From: DAOPMC01 sp035392025 | GTDB lineage: Bacteria; Bacillota_I; Bacilli_A; RF39; UBA660 | Direction: 5' to 3' | DNA length: 6,794 nucleotides | NCBI GenBank assembly: GCA_035392025.1 | Contig: DAOPMC010000037.1 | Coordinates: forward strand, 1-6,794 | Translations under genes and position numbers: made by a program | Part shown: in pieces, positions 1 to 6,794 of the stretch | How positions within the stretch are numbered: position 1 is the first letter of the stretch | How the letters are laid out: each line of letters begins with the position of its first letter | The notes under the pieces: model-generated | What the model was told of the DNA's origin: nothing | The model's input: the letters and a program-made list of their open reading frames with translations, nothing else | Databases searched by the model: none

Positions 1-109
1 TTATTTTTTAAAGAAATCATCAATTTCTCTTGACTTCTGATAGTTAGTCACCTTTATATATCATTCCAATTATAGTATATAAAAATATTTAGATTTATAC
101 AATATTTAT
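1..109. other. AT-rich intergenic edge, no supported gene
   Basis: This stretch holds no open frame long enough to call. On the minus strand an ATG at 20-18 (preceded in frame by TTG at 23-21) opens a frame that runs off the left edge after about six codons. A TATAAT-like box lies upstream on the same strand at 74-69, so a divergent gene may begin here, but its ribosome site (AAGAG) is weak and no good -35 is seen. An imperfect dyad with TGACT and AGTCA arms lies at 31-50. On the plus strand, two frames entering from the left edge close at 31-33 and 38-40, so the tail of a plus-strand gene is also possible. None of these can be decided from this window. Confidence 0.3.
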
Positions 110-138
110 TTGAATATTAGTTTACAATATTGTATAAT
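110..138 (+). promoter_or_regulatory. sigma-A-type promoter for the DUF6512 gene
   Basis: A -35 box TTGAAT (110-115) is followed after 17 nt by a perfect -10 box TATAAT (133-138). This predicts a transcript start near 145, about 20 nt before the ATG at 166, with the ribosome site AAGGTGG (151-157) in between. The -10 box overlaps the TTG at 130 that opens the frame, which is one reason to reject that TTG as the start codon. Confidence 0.7.
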
Positions 139-165
139 GATTTTAGAATAAAGGTGGTATGGATA

Positions 166-684
166 ATGTTGATTTTTTTTGAGGCTTTAGGCTTTTTATT
201 TATTTTTTTCACATCAATGTTATTTCATTATGTAGATGATTTAGTAAAGCCTAATAAATTTACTGATTTATTGAGTATAAATAATGATAGTATTTGGGAA
301 AATTTAAAAGTAGTGATTTTACCAACAATATTATGGACATTTATTGAACTTCCCGCTATCTTTAAAAATAATAATCTTTTAATTGCTAAAACATCTCAAA
401 TACTTGTTAGTATTGCACTTATATTTGCAATCTATTACAGTGCCCGCGCCATTATAAAAAAAGATAACAAAGCATTAAAATTAATTTCAGTATTCATTGC
501 AACTGCAGTTGGTGCATTAGTGTCATATCTAATACTCTCAATCAACACTATATTGGTTATAAACACCTATATTACAATTTGCATACTTGTAGGATATATC
601 ATTATATATATACTTCTAACTTATATTCCACCAAAGATTAAACTTTTTAAAGATAATAAAAAAAATATTTACGGAAAAGAATAA
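166..684 (+). CDS. DUF6512 family small integral membrane protein
   Basis: The product is a 172-residue, very hydrophobic protein with about five membrane segments, near residues 2-23, 47-66, 78-96, 104-126 and 131-153. It resembles my memory of the DUF6512 family, whose conserved features include an N-E-S-V-W-E-H-L-K-like motif before the second helix and a PP...LF.D......YG tail. Here these appear as NDSIWENLK (residues 40-48) and YIPPKIKLFKD followed by YG (153-170). The E and H of the first motif are replaced by D and N. The function of this family is unknown to me. The start is placed at ATG 166 because AAGGTGG (151-157) lies 8 nt upstream. The frame is open back to TTG 130, but that codon overlaps the promoter. 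The gene is monocistronic, converges on the flippase gene, and ends in a shared terminator. The membrane character is firm; the family name is recognition by eye. Confidence 0.75.
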   Translation: MLIFFEALGFLFIFFTSMLFHYVDDLVKPNKFTDLLSINNDSIWENLKVVILPTILWTFIELPAIFKNNNLLIAKTSQILVSIALIFAIYYSARAIIKKDNKALKLISVFIATAVGALVSYLILSINTILVINTYITICILVGYIIIYILLTYIPPKIKLFKDNKKNIYGKE

Positions 685-709
685 AAGGACATTAGTCCTT
701 TTTATTTTT
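683..709. terminator. bidirectional intrinsic terminator between convergent genes
   Basis: A perfect 8-bp stem AAAAGGAC (683-690) pairs with GTCCTTTT (695-702) around an ATTA loop. A T-rich run follows on the plus strand (699-709), and TTTTATTCTTTT follows on the minus strand. It therefore serves both converging genes. The stop codon of the plus gene (682-684) overlaps the left arm, and the stop codon of the flippase gene (694-692) lies in the loop. Confidence 0.8.
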
Positions 710-2308
710 AGTAAACTTATCTATATATTTCTTAGGTATTATAAGCTTATATTCTTTCCAGTTAATAAGCACAAATATTCCTATTAAAATAACACCATAT
801 CCTGCCAAAATAGGCAATTGCATTAATCTAGAATAATCTGTTGCTTTGAAAAATATAGAAATAAATAGTGAGACACCAACCATTGCCAATACTCCAAATA
901 ATGTTTTGGGTAATAGTTTAATACTTCCTTTTAAATTAAAACCTAATTTTTTCTTTAAATAGATAATTGATACTAACAATGCCAAAGAATATCCAATATA
1001 TGTTGCAAATATTGTACCATAATATGCATCATAGCCAAGTTTATTAAATAAAAGCATAAATGGAACCGCCAAAATGGTATTAGCACCAATTCCTAATAAT
1101 ATACTAATGTATATCATCTTAGACTTGTTTAGTCCTTGAAATAATGACATTAAAATTACATAAGCACTTTCTAATATAGTTGCTAATATTGTAAATTTGA
1201 TTATATTAGCACCCACTCCAGTATTTTCATAAAATAATAGCCATACCGAACCAGATGTTAAAGATATAAATAGTGCAGTAGGTACAATTACCAATTGTAT
1301 TGCTTTTAGACTTTTATTAAACTGAATATTAACCTCATCCATCTTACCCTTAACGTAACTGCTAACAACATGTGGTATTAAACTTGTCATAATTCCCGTT
1401 GCAATTGATATAACAATCATACATATTTTAGTTCCCCATGTTGTAAATATACTACTGACAGTTTCTGTTGTTAACGCATCATACCCAAGTTTAGTCATAA
1501 TTCTTATTACCAAAACCATATTAATATTGTAATAAATATTATTAGAGATGCTTATAATGATAAATGGAATAGAATACGTTATTACTTTTTTCACTATTTC
1601 TTTAGTAGAAACTTGGCTTGCATCACTATTTTTTGGAAAAACTTTTTCTTTATTTTTTCTAAATATATGTAAAAGATAAAAATATGCTATGATCGCTCCA
1701 GCAGTTGCACTAAACACAACAATTCCCATAGTTTCTGTAATAGATAATCTAAATACTTTTAATGCAAAATAACTGCCGCCAACTATCACTAAAACCCTTA
1801 CAAATTGTTCAATTACTTGACTAATAGCAGGAGCTCTCATGTATTTATGTCCTTGCAAATAGCCTCTTATAACACTTAAGAATGGTACTACTAATAGTCC
1901 AAACGATACAGCTCTTATAACAAAGGTAACATCCTCTATTGTATTACCGCCAACCATATCACCAATAATTAATTTAGCAATCAAAGGGGCAAATATAAAA
2001 CATAATAAAAATGATAAGACTGCAAATACTAAAATACAATTTCTAGCCACTTTATACATTTTCTCTTTGTCAGCAATCATACCCAAAGAATCATATTCAC
2101 TAGTTAACTTACTAATTGCAAGAGGAATTCCTGCTGTTGATACAATTAAAAACAAGTTATAAACATTATATGCATATCCATATAAAGCCCCACCTTGTTC
2201 ACCAACAATACTATAAAAAGGTATAACATAAACCATACCTAATATTTTTGATATAAATATTGCGACAGTTGTAATAACTGCGCCCTCTATGAATCCATTT
2301 CTTTTCAA
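692..2308 (-). CDS. murJ: Lipid II flippase, MurJ/YtgP type (MOP superfamily)
   Basis: This is a polytopic membrane protein of about 538 residues, close to the ~544 of Bacillus YtgP. It should move the lipid-linked peptidoglycan precursor (lipid II) across the cytoplasmic membrane. The N-terminal region, with ISKILGMVYVIPF and then GGALYGYAYNVYNLFL, matches the YtgP pattern as I recall it. So does the segment RGYLQGHKYM followed by P...SQ..EQ..RV. Around 14 hydrophobic segments run the full length, and the tail is lysine-rich. The frame is open back to TTG at 2320, but I prefer TTG at 2308. GGTGAT (2318-2313) lies 5 nt before it, the predicted transcript start is near 2325, and the shorter N-terminus aligns with YtgP. 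The gene has its own promoter and terminator. SpoVB and other polysaccharide exporters share this fold, so the MurJ role is likely rather than proven. Confidence 0.85.
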   Translation of the reverse strand: MKRNGFIEGAVITTVAIFISKILGMVYVIPFYSIVGEQGGALYGYAYNVYNLFLIVSTAGIPLAISKLTSEYDSLGMIADKEKMYKVARNCILVFAVLSFLLCFIFAPLIAKLIIGDMVGGNTIEDVTFVIRAVSFGLLVVPFLSVIRGYLQGHKYMRAPAISQVIEQFVRVLVIVGGSYFALKVFRLSITETMGIVVFSATAGAIIAYFYLLHIFRKNKEKVFPKNSDASQVSTKEIVKKVITYSIPFIIISISNNIYYNINMVLVIRIMTKLGYDALTTETVSSIFTTWGTKICMIVISIATGIMTSLIPHVVSSYVKGKMDEVNIQFNKSLKAIQLVIVPTALFISLTSGSVWLLFYENTGVGANIIKFTILATILESAYVILMSLFQGLNKSKMIYISILLGIGANTILAVPFMLLFNKLGYDAYYGTIFATYIGYSLALLVSIIYLKKKLGFNLKGSIKLLPKTLFGVLAMVGVSLFISIFFKATDYSRLMQLPILAGYGVILIGIFVLINWKEYKLIIPKKYIDKFTKNKKD

Positions 2309-2331
2309 GTTAATCACCAATTTCTATATAT

Positions 2332-2360
2332 ATTATAATTTATTCACAAATTAAAAACAA
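2332..2360 (-). promoter_or_regulatory. promoter for the flippase gene
   Basis: Read on the minus strand, a weak -35 TTGTTT (2360-2355) is followed after 17 nt by a perfect -10 TATAAT (2337-2332). The start of transcription would fall near 2325, leaving a leader of about 17 nt to the TTG start at 2308. The upstream TTG at 2320 would lie too close to the transcript end to have a ribosome site. Confidence 0.6.
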
Positions 2361-2396
2361 GTAATACCCCATTCAAAATGTTAACAAAAGACAAAT

Positions 2397-2421
2397 AAAA
2401 AAAATAGGACAAGCCTATTTT
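2397..2421 (-). terminator. intrinsic terminator of tyrS
   Basis: On the minus strand, AAAATAGG (2421-2414) pairs with CCTATTTT (2408-2401) around a five-base loop CTTGT. The T run continues to 2397. The tyrS stop codon TAG (2417-2415) lies inside the first arm. Confidence 0.8.
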
Positions 2422-3623
2422 ACTAAATAATATTTTTTCTTACCCTTTCTAATTATATTATATTTTCTACTAGAATCAATTAAATAATTTTCATCATTTA
2501 CTACACTACCATTAATATTTATTGCATTAGAAGTTAACATTTCCCTTGCCTCTCTTTTGCTACTGCAAATATTGCTATTTACTAAGAAATCAATCAAAAT
2601 AATATCTTTATCTAGTTCAAAAGTAGGTACATCTCTAAATACTTCTTCTATTTCCTTGTCACTTAATTCGTTAACTTTGCCAGTAAAAAGAGTTTTAGAT
2701 ACAAAAACTGCTCTCTCATAACATTCTTTTCCATGTAAGAATGTTATTATTTCTTTTGCTAATACTTCTTGAGCTTCTCTTTTTTCAGGCTCCTCTTTAA
2801 CGCATTTTTCTAATCTTTCGATCTCCTCTTTATCTAAAAATGTGAAAGCTTTCAAATATTTAACAACAATGACATCATCTGTATTTATCAAATATTGATA
2901 TAATTCATAAGATGATGTTTTATTTTTGTCTAGCCACAAAGCATTGCCTTCAGTCTTACCAAATTTAACACCATTTGCATCAGTAATAAGAGGCATTGTA
3001 AATCCATAAACTTCTTTACCAAGCTTTTTTCTAATTAATTCAATACCTGCCGTAATGTTACCCCATTGATCAGAACCTGCGACTTGTAATGTACAACCTT
3101 TTGCCTCATATAAATGTAGAAAGTCTAGTGCTTGAATAATCATATATGAAAACTCAGTAAAAGTAATACCTGTTTCCATTCTTCTTCTTATAATATCTTT
3201 ATCTATCATATAATTAATATTAAAATATTTACCATAATCTCTTAAAAAGTCTAACATATTAATATTTTTACACCAATCATAATTATTAACAACTTCAAAG
3301 CCAAATATCTCTTTAGCTTGTTTAGTTAAGGCATCAGCATATCTCGCAGCAACCTCTTTAGAAATCATTTGACGTTCATTGCTGGGCTTTGGATCTCCAA
3401 TTAGACCAGTTGCACCCCCAATTAATAAAATTGGATTATGGCCCGCCTTTTTAAGTCTCACAGGGAGTAAAAAAGAAGAGAAATGCCCAATATGCATACT
3501 ATCTGCAGTAGGGTCAGTACCAATATAAAAAGTAAGTCCTCCATTATTTAAAAGCTCTTCTAACTTAGGATCACTTATATCTTGTATTAAACCTCTCCAT
3601 ACTAATTCATCATATAATTTCAT
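2415..3623 (-). CDS. tyrS: Tyrosyl-tRNA synthetase
   Basis: This is a class I aminoacyl-tRNA synthetase that activates tyrosine with ATP and charges tRNA-Tyr in the cytosol. The 402-residue protein is slightly shorter than the ~420 of the Bacillus and E. coli enzymes. The catalytic domain carries the HIGH motif at residues 44-47 (in DSMHIGHF). It also has YMIIQALDF (160-168) and GSDQWGNI (183-190), which form the tyrosine pocket, and the KMSKS-equivalent KFGKT (220-224). The C-terminal ~60 residues (about 340-402) are an S4-type RNA-binding domain. The start ATG at 3623 has GAGGT 6 nt upstream. The gene has its own extended -10 promoter and terminator. The leader is only about 18 nt, so the T-box that often controls tyrS in Bacillota is absent here. 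All motifs are intact and nothing suggests truncation. Confidence 0.98.
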   Translation of the reverse strand: MKLYDELVWRGLIQDISDPKLEELLNNGGLTFYIGTDPTADSMHIGHFSSFLLPVRLKKAGHNPILLIGGATGLIGDPKPSNERQMISKEVAARYADALTKQAKEIFGFEVVNNYDWCKNINMLDFLRDYGKYFNINYMIDKDIIRRRMETGITFTEFSYMIIQALDFLHLYEAKGCTLQVAGSDQWGNITAGIELIRKKLGKEVYGFTMPLITDANGVKFGKTEGNALWLDKNKTSSYELYQYLINTDDVIVVKYLKAFTFLDKEEIERLEKCVKEEPEKREAQEVLAKEIITFLHGKECYERAVFVSKTLFTGKVNELSDKEIEEVFRDVPTFELDKDIILIDFLVNSNICSSKREAREMLTSNAININGSVVNDENYLIDSSRKYNIIRKGKKKYYLVK

Positions 3624-3647
3624 ACTATTACCTCGCTTGCTATACCA

Positions 3648-3676
3648 ATTATATCAAACTAAGTATTATTTTTCTA
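3648..3676 (-). promoter_or_regulatory. extended -10 promoter for tyrS
   Basis: On the minus strand, the perfect -10 TATAAT (3653-3648) is preceded by TGA, giving the extended form TGNTATAAT. A -35-like TAGAAA (3676-3671) lies 17 nt upstream, matching the consensus at four of six bases. Transcription should begin near 3641, about 18 nt before the ATG. Confidence 0.65.
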
Positions 3677-3680
3677 CATA

Positions 3681-3708
3681 AAAGAAAAAAACTAGATAAT
3701 TCTAGTTT
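3681..3708 (-). terminator. intrinsic terminator of the metallophosphoesterase gene
   Basis: On the minus strand, AAACTAGA (3708-3701) pairs perfectly with TCTAGTTT (3696-3689) around ATTA, followed by a T-rich run TTTTCTTT (3688-3681). The plus strand has no T run after the stem, so it acts in one direction only. The gene's TAA stop (3709-3707) overlaps the first arm. Confidence 0.8.
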
Positions 3709-5596
3709 ACTTATCTCGTTTTAATCCTAGCTCATATTCTTTAATTTGAGACTTTCTGTCAACCAATGCTTTAACTTCTTCTCCATAACCCATACAATCT
3801 AATATTAGGGCACGTTTTTCTTCAGGAATTTCTTCAATAGGAACGTTTATTTCTAAAAGTTGCAAAATACCACTTAATTTATCTTCATAATTAGATTCAA
3901 TTTGTGAGATCTTTTTATCCATTACCTTAATATCTCTCATAGCAGAGCGCCCTCTTATTCCAGTATCTGCTTTAGCAATGGATTTTTCTACCTCATCACA
4001 TAGATTACTGCTTAATTTTCTATCCATACTCCCAATCTTCTTACTTAAATCTTCTTGATCAATAACAATATTGTAAGTTGCAACCAGTCCCTTAGTTCGG
4101 TGGAACAGGTACGCATTATGAACTTTTTCCCCAAAATATCCAGAGCCAACTTCCCAAGACCCAATGCCTGTTGGAGAACCTGTTCTCAATACACACTTAC
4201 CTTTTTTTATCCTTCTACTTGAAAAATTATTTTCAGAAGACGTATGCAAATGACCTGCAATGACATATGTATTTTTAGTTTTTCTTGTCTCTTCAGCAAA
4301 TTGTTTATCAACGAGTTCAACCAAATCATCATCATTTAACCCCTTTTTAGGTTCTGGGTGTTTCCCATGATGAAACACAATAAGGTTATCTCCAAACACA
4401 TGTGCTGTCGCATAATGCAATGATTTAATATCCATGTCAATTTCTACTTTATCGTCTTGTTTAAATATATCATATAAATTAAAATACAACATCTGCGTTT
4501 TTATATAATCATGATTGCCCGGAGAATGCTTCAATATAATTTTATCAAAAATTGATTTCATACTTTCAATTGCATGAACATGTGCCGTTTTTCCGCTTAG
4601 CCACATCTCATTAAATCTTGAGTCATCTGTTTGCTGTGTTCCAGCACCTGTTTTTGCATCCATTGTATCTGAATTGAAGAAATCATTTCCAATCCCATAT
4701 AATAATGTTCTTGCTTGACATTGACTCTGAATCTTTGCAATCTCACTACCCATTATATATGCATAACGCCAAAGTGCTTGTTTACTAGAATAATCTTCAT
4801 AATCAGTAATTGATGTTAATTTCCCTAGATGTAATTCAGCATCAGGAACCACCAACATCAAATCATCATTTAATAATTGCCCAGAATACTTTGGAATTTC
4901 AATTTGAGGCAATAATCTAAATGGTGCAATTTGCTCTTGCTTCAAAAATTCATTTAGTGACTCTCTAGATTTTTCAACAAGTTTATCAATGATTCTTTCA
5001 TCATATATTTCTAAGTTTTTTCTACGCCTTATAATAATTTTATATGTTTCATTCAGTACTACAACAACACTTTTGCCATCCTCAGTTTCCTCTTTTACTG
5101 GGGTACTCCAAGAACCAATCTTATATTCTGCCACTTCATATTCTACAGGATCAAAATGCAAATATTCTAGTAAAAAGATTGGGTCAGCCATTTTATGCAT
5201 TATCTTTTGACGAACAGTATCAGCATCATCTTTATCTTCAATGACATTAAACTTTTCCACCAAGTCTTTCGCTGTAATTGAAAATGGAACTCTTAAAGTC
5301 TTTGTTTCTTCTAATACTTCAAAAAACATTCCTGACTTATCACTTTCACCATTAACTTTTTCAGGTGTCAAACTTTTATAACTATATTTTTTTGCGTAAT
5401 CAAACAACAATGATGTTGAAATGTCTCCAACAACTGTTTTCTTGCACAAACGGCTAAGATTATCTGGTAATAAATCTTCACCTGTTTCTTTAAAATATAA
5501 TGTGCTTGCCTCCCCCCAAGTTTTGATACTTCCTTGAGATTTTAAAAACTGTAGAAAAAATAAAAATGTCTTATTATATTCTTTCTTTTGTGTCAT
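3707..5596 (-). CDS. Phage-type calcineurin-like metallophosphoesterase, 629 aa
   Basis: The middle of this soluble protein (about residues 245-480) is a two-metal calcineurin-like phosphoesterase. It has DAELH with D252 and H256, GNDFFN with D305 and N308, GNHD at 360-363, HHG at 409-411 and GHLH at 448-451. These are the expected metal ligands, so the enzyme should be active on a phosphate ester, possibly nucleic acid; the substrate is unknown. Residues 1-80 are helical with a possible helix-turn-helix. Residues 155-195 look like a small beta domain. The C-terminal ~75 residues are charged and probably coiled. The segment GIGNDFFNSDTMDAKT plus GAGTQQ resembles phosphoesterases I recall from phage genomes, so a phage origin is inferred. 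There is no signal peptide or membrane helix. The start ATG has AGGAGG 8 nt upstream. The gene stands alone directly downstream of the rRNA operon, with no other phage gene in view. Confidence 0.85.
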   Translation of the reverse strand: MTQKKEYNKTFLFFLQFLKSQGSIKTWGEASTLYFKETGEDLLPDNLSRLCKKTVVGDISTSLLFDYAKKYSYKSLTPEKVNGESDKSGMFFEVLEETKTLRVPFSITAKDLVEKFNVIEDKDDADTVRQKIMHKMADPIFLLEYLHFDPVEYEVAEYKIGSWSTPVKEETEDGKSVVVVLNETYKIIIRRRKNLEIYDERIIDKLVEKSRESLNEFLKQEQIAPFRLLPQIEIPKYSGQLLNDDLMLVVPDAELHLGKLTSITDYEDYSSKQALWRYAYIMGSEIAKIQSQCQARTLLYGIGNDFFNSDTMDAKTGAGTQQTDDSRFNEMWLSGKTAHVHAIESMKSIFDKIILKHSPGNHDYIKTQMLYFNLYDIFKQDDKVEIDMDIKSLHYATAHVFGDNLIVFHHGKHPEPKKGLNDDDLVELVDKQFAEETRKTKNTYVIAGHLHTSSENNFSSRRIKKGKCVLRTGSPTGIGSWEVGSGYFGEKVHNAYLFHRTKGLVATYNIVIDQEDLSKKIGSMDRKLSSNLCDEVEKSIAKADTGIRGRSAMRDIKVMDKKISQIESNYEDKLSGILQLLEINVPIEEIPEEKRALILDCMGYGEEVKALVDRKSQIKEYELGLKRDK

Positions 5597-5619
5597 ATTT
5601 TACTCCTCCTATAAATTAA

Positions 5620-5649
5620 AAGGGAAATAAGCACACACTTATCTCCCTT
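5620..5649 (-). terminator. 12-bp hairpin: rRNA operon terminator or leader attenuator
   Basis: On the minus strand, AAGGGAGATAAG (5649-5638) pairs with CTTATTTCCCTT (5631-5620) around a TGTGTG loop. One pair is G-U in the minus-strand RNA. On the plus strand the same position is an A-C mismatch, so the structure favours minus-strand transcription. The sequence after it, TTAATTTAT, is only moderately T-rich, and it leads straight into the AGGAGG of the phosphoesterase gene. It could end rRNA transcription, or it could attenuate the gene, because the predicted gene promoter lies upstream of it. Confidence 0.65.
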
Positions 5650-5668
5650 CTCTATTCTTTATAAATTA

Positions 5669-5697
5669 ATCATATCATTTTTTATATATAATGTCCA
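5669..5697 (-). promoter_or_regulatory. extended -10 promoter for the metallophosphoesterase gene
   Basis: On the minus strand, TGGACA (5697-5692, five of six bases of the -35 consensus) is followed after 17 nt by TATGAT (5674-5669), which is preceded by TGA. This is a strong extended -10 layout. The transcript would begin near 5662 and carry a leader of about 66 nt that contains the hairpin at 5649-5620. Confidence 0.6.
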
Positions 5698-5723
5698 AAC
5701 AAAAATTAATTAAATTTTTGCAC

Positions 5724-5738
5724 AAAAAAATTCCTTAG
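5724..5738 (-). terminator. T7 run directly after the 5S terminal helix
   Basis: The last arm of the 5S terminal helix, CTAAGGAA (5738-5731), pairs with TTCCTTAG (5840-5833) and is followed at once by seven Ts (5730-5724). This resembles a terminator in which 5S helix I serves as the stem. It is more likely a processing border or a weak stop before the hairpin at 5649-5620. Confidence 0.35.
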
Positions 5739-5838
5739 CAACGCCCTATTTTCACTTACGCTATCGTCGGCACTGAAAGGCTTAACTTCTGGGTTCGGAA
5801 TGGGACCAGGTGTACCACTTTCGCTATCGTCACTAAGG
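5733..5838 (-). rRNA. rrf: 5S ribosomal RNA
   Basis: Read on the minus strand, the sequence begins CCTTAGTGACGATAGCG and ends GTTGCTAAGG, and these ends form the terminal helix. Internal landmarks typical of 5S rRNA are ACACCTGGTCCCATTCCGAA (loop B/C region) followed by CCCAGAAGTTAAG. The length of about 106 nt is short but within the range for low-GC Bacillota and their relatives. The ends are placed by the helix and may be off by one or two bases. It is the last gene of an rRNA operon running right to left. Confidence 0.95.
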
Positions 5839-5913
5839 AAAAGAATTATAAATAATTCTCTGAAAACTAAGATAATGTATTTATCAAATAATATAAAATA
5901 TAAATAATTAATG
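5839..5913 (-). other. 23S-5S spacer with probable 23S processing-stem arm
   Basis: This spacer is about 75 nt, very AT-rich, and contains no tRNA. On the minus strand it carries CTTAGTTTTCAGAGAA (5871-5856). That is the complement of the CTTTGAAAACTAGATAA-like box known upstream of 16S and 23S genes in Bacillota. The two flanks of 23S normally pair into a long stem cut during maturation, so this is probably the 3' arm of that stem. The 5' arm lies beyond the window. A 7-bp AT hairpin (AGAATTA/TAATTCT, 5842-5848 with 5853-5859) sits beside the 5S start. Confidence 0.6.

Positions 5914-6794
<881 letters not shown>

Noticed and set aside
1..51. 16-codon minus-strand frame from GTG 51 to TAA at 3-1
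   Set aside because: The translation looks protein-like, but it is too short, is closed by an in-frame stop at 63-61, and has no well-spaced ribosome site. It could be a remnant but cannot be supported.
130..165. Upstream TTG start for the DUF6512 gene
   Set aside because: The TTG overlaps the -10 box and lacks a ribosome site, while ATG 166 has AAGGTGG at the right distance.
2309..2320. Upstream TTG or GTG start for the flippase gene
   Set aside because: It would begin within about 5-8 nt of the predicted transcript start and would use the GGTGAT that better serves as the ribosome site for TTG 2308.
4989..5244. Two short plus-strand frames (4989-5210 and 5044-5244)
   Set aside because: Both lie wholly inside the metallophosphoesterase gene on the opposite strand, and their translations look like shadow sequence without a recognisable domain.
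5597..5913. tRNA genes after or between the rRNA genes
   Set aside because: No cloverleaf, TTCGAATC-like T-loop or CCA end is seen in the 5S-23S spacer or between 5S and the next gene.

Overview
The window comes from a low-GC, AT-rich bacterium that is most likely a walled member of the Bacillota (Bacilli or a related gut lineage). The reasons are the Bacillus-like 23S and 5S rRNA sequence, a YtgP-type lipid II flippase, AGGAGG-type ribosome binding sites, TTG start usage, and compact intrinsic terminators with U-tracts. Tryptophan is read from TGG (for example in TyrS) and TGA is not used inside the genes, so the standard bacterial code applies. The presence of a MurJ-type flippase argues against a wall-less mollicute.

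Layout, left to right. Bases 1-165 are a short AT-rich intergenic region with a good sigma-A-type promoter firing rightward. Bases 166-684 (+) encode a small five-helix membrane protein of the DUF6512 type. It converges on murJ/ytgP (692-2308, -), and the two share a bidirectional hairpin terminator. Next come tyrS (2415-3623, -) and a 629-residue calcineurin-like metallophosphoesterase with a phage-type architecture (3707-5596, -). The right-hand fifth of the window is the 3' end of an rRNA operon on the minus strand: 5S (about 5733-5838), a 75-nt spacer without tRNA, and the last ~880 nt of 23S (about 5914 to the window edge).

Each protein gene appears to be its own transcription unit: each has a recognisable promoter directly upstream and a hairpin at its 3' end. 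The three terminators serving the four coding sequences all overlap the stop codons. tyrS has a very short leader and no T-box. The metallophosphoesterase gene is different. It lies directly downstream of the rRNA operon, has an extended -10 promoter, and has a 12-bp hairpin between promoter and ribosome binding site. That hairpin could be the rRNA operon terminator, an attenuator, or both.

The genes do not form one pathway: cell-wall lipid II transport, tRNA charging and rRNA are housekeeping functions. The least explained items are the phage-like metallophosphoesterase next to the rRNA operon and the DUF6512 membrane protein. I found no CRISPR array, insertion sequence, tRNA or multi-gene defence cassette, and nothing I would call a new system with confidence. 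All assignments are from reading the sequence, without database searches.
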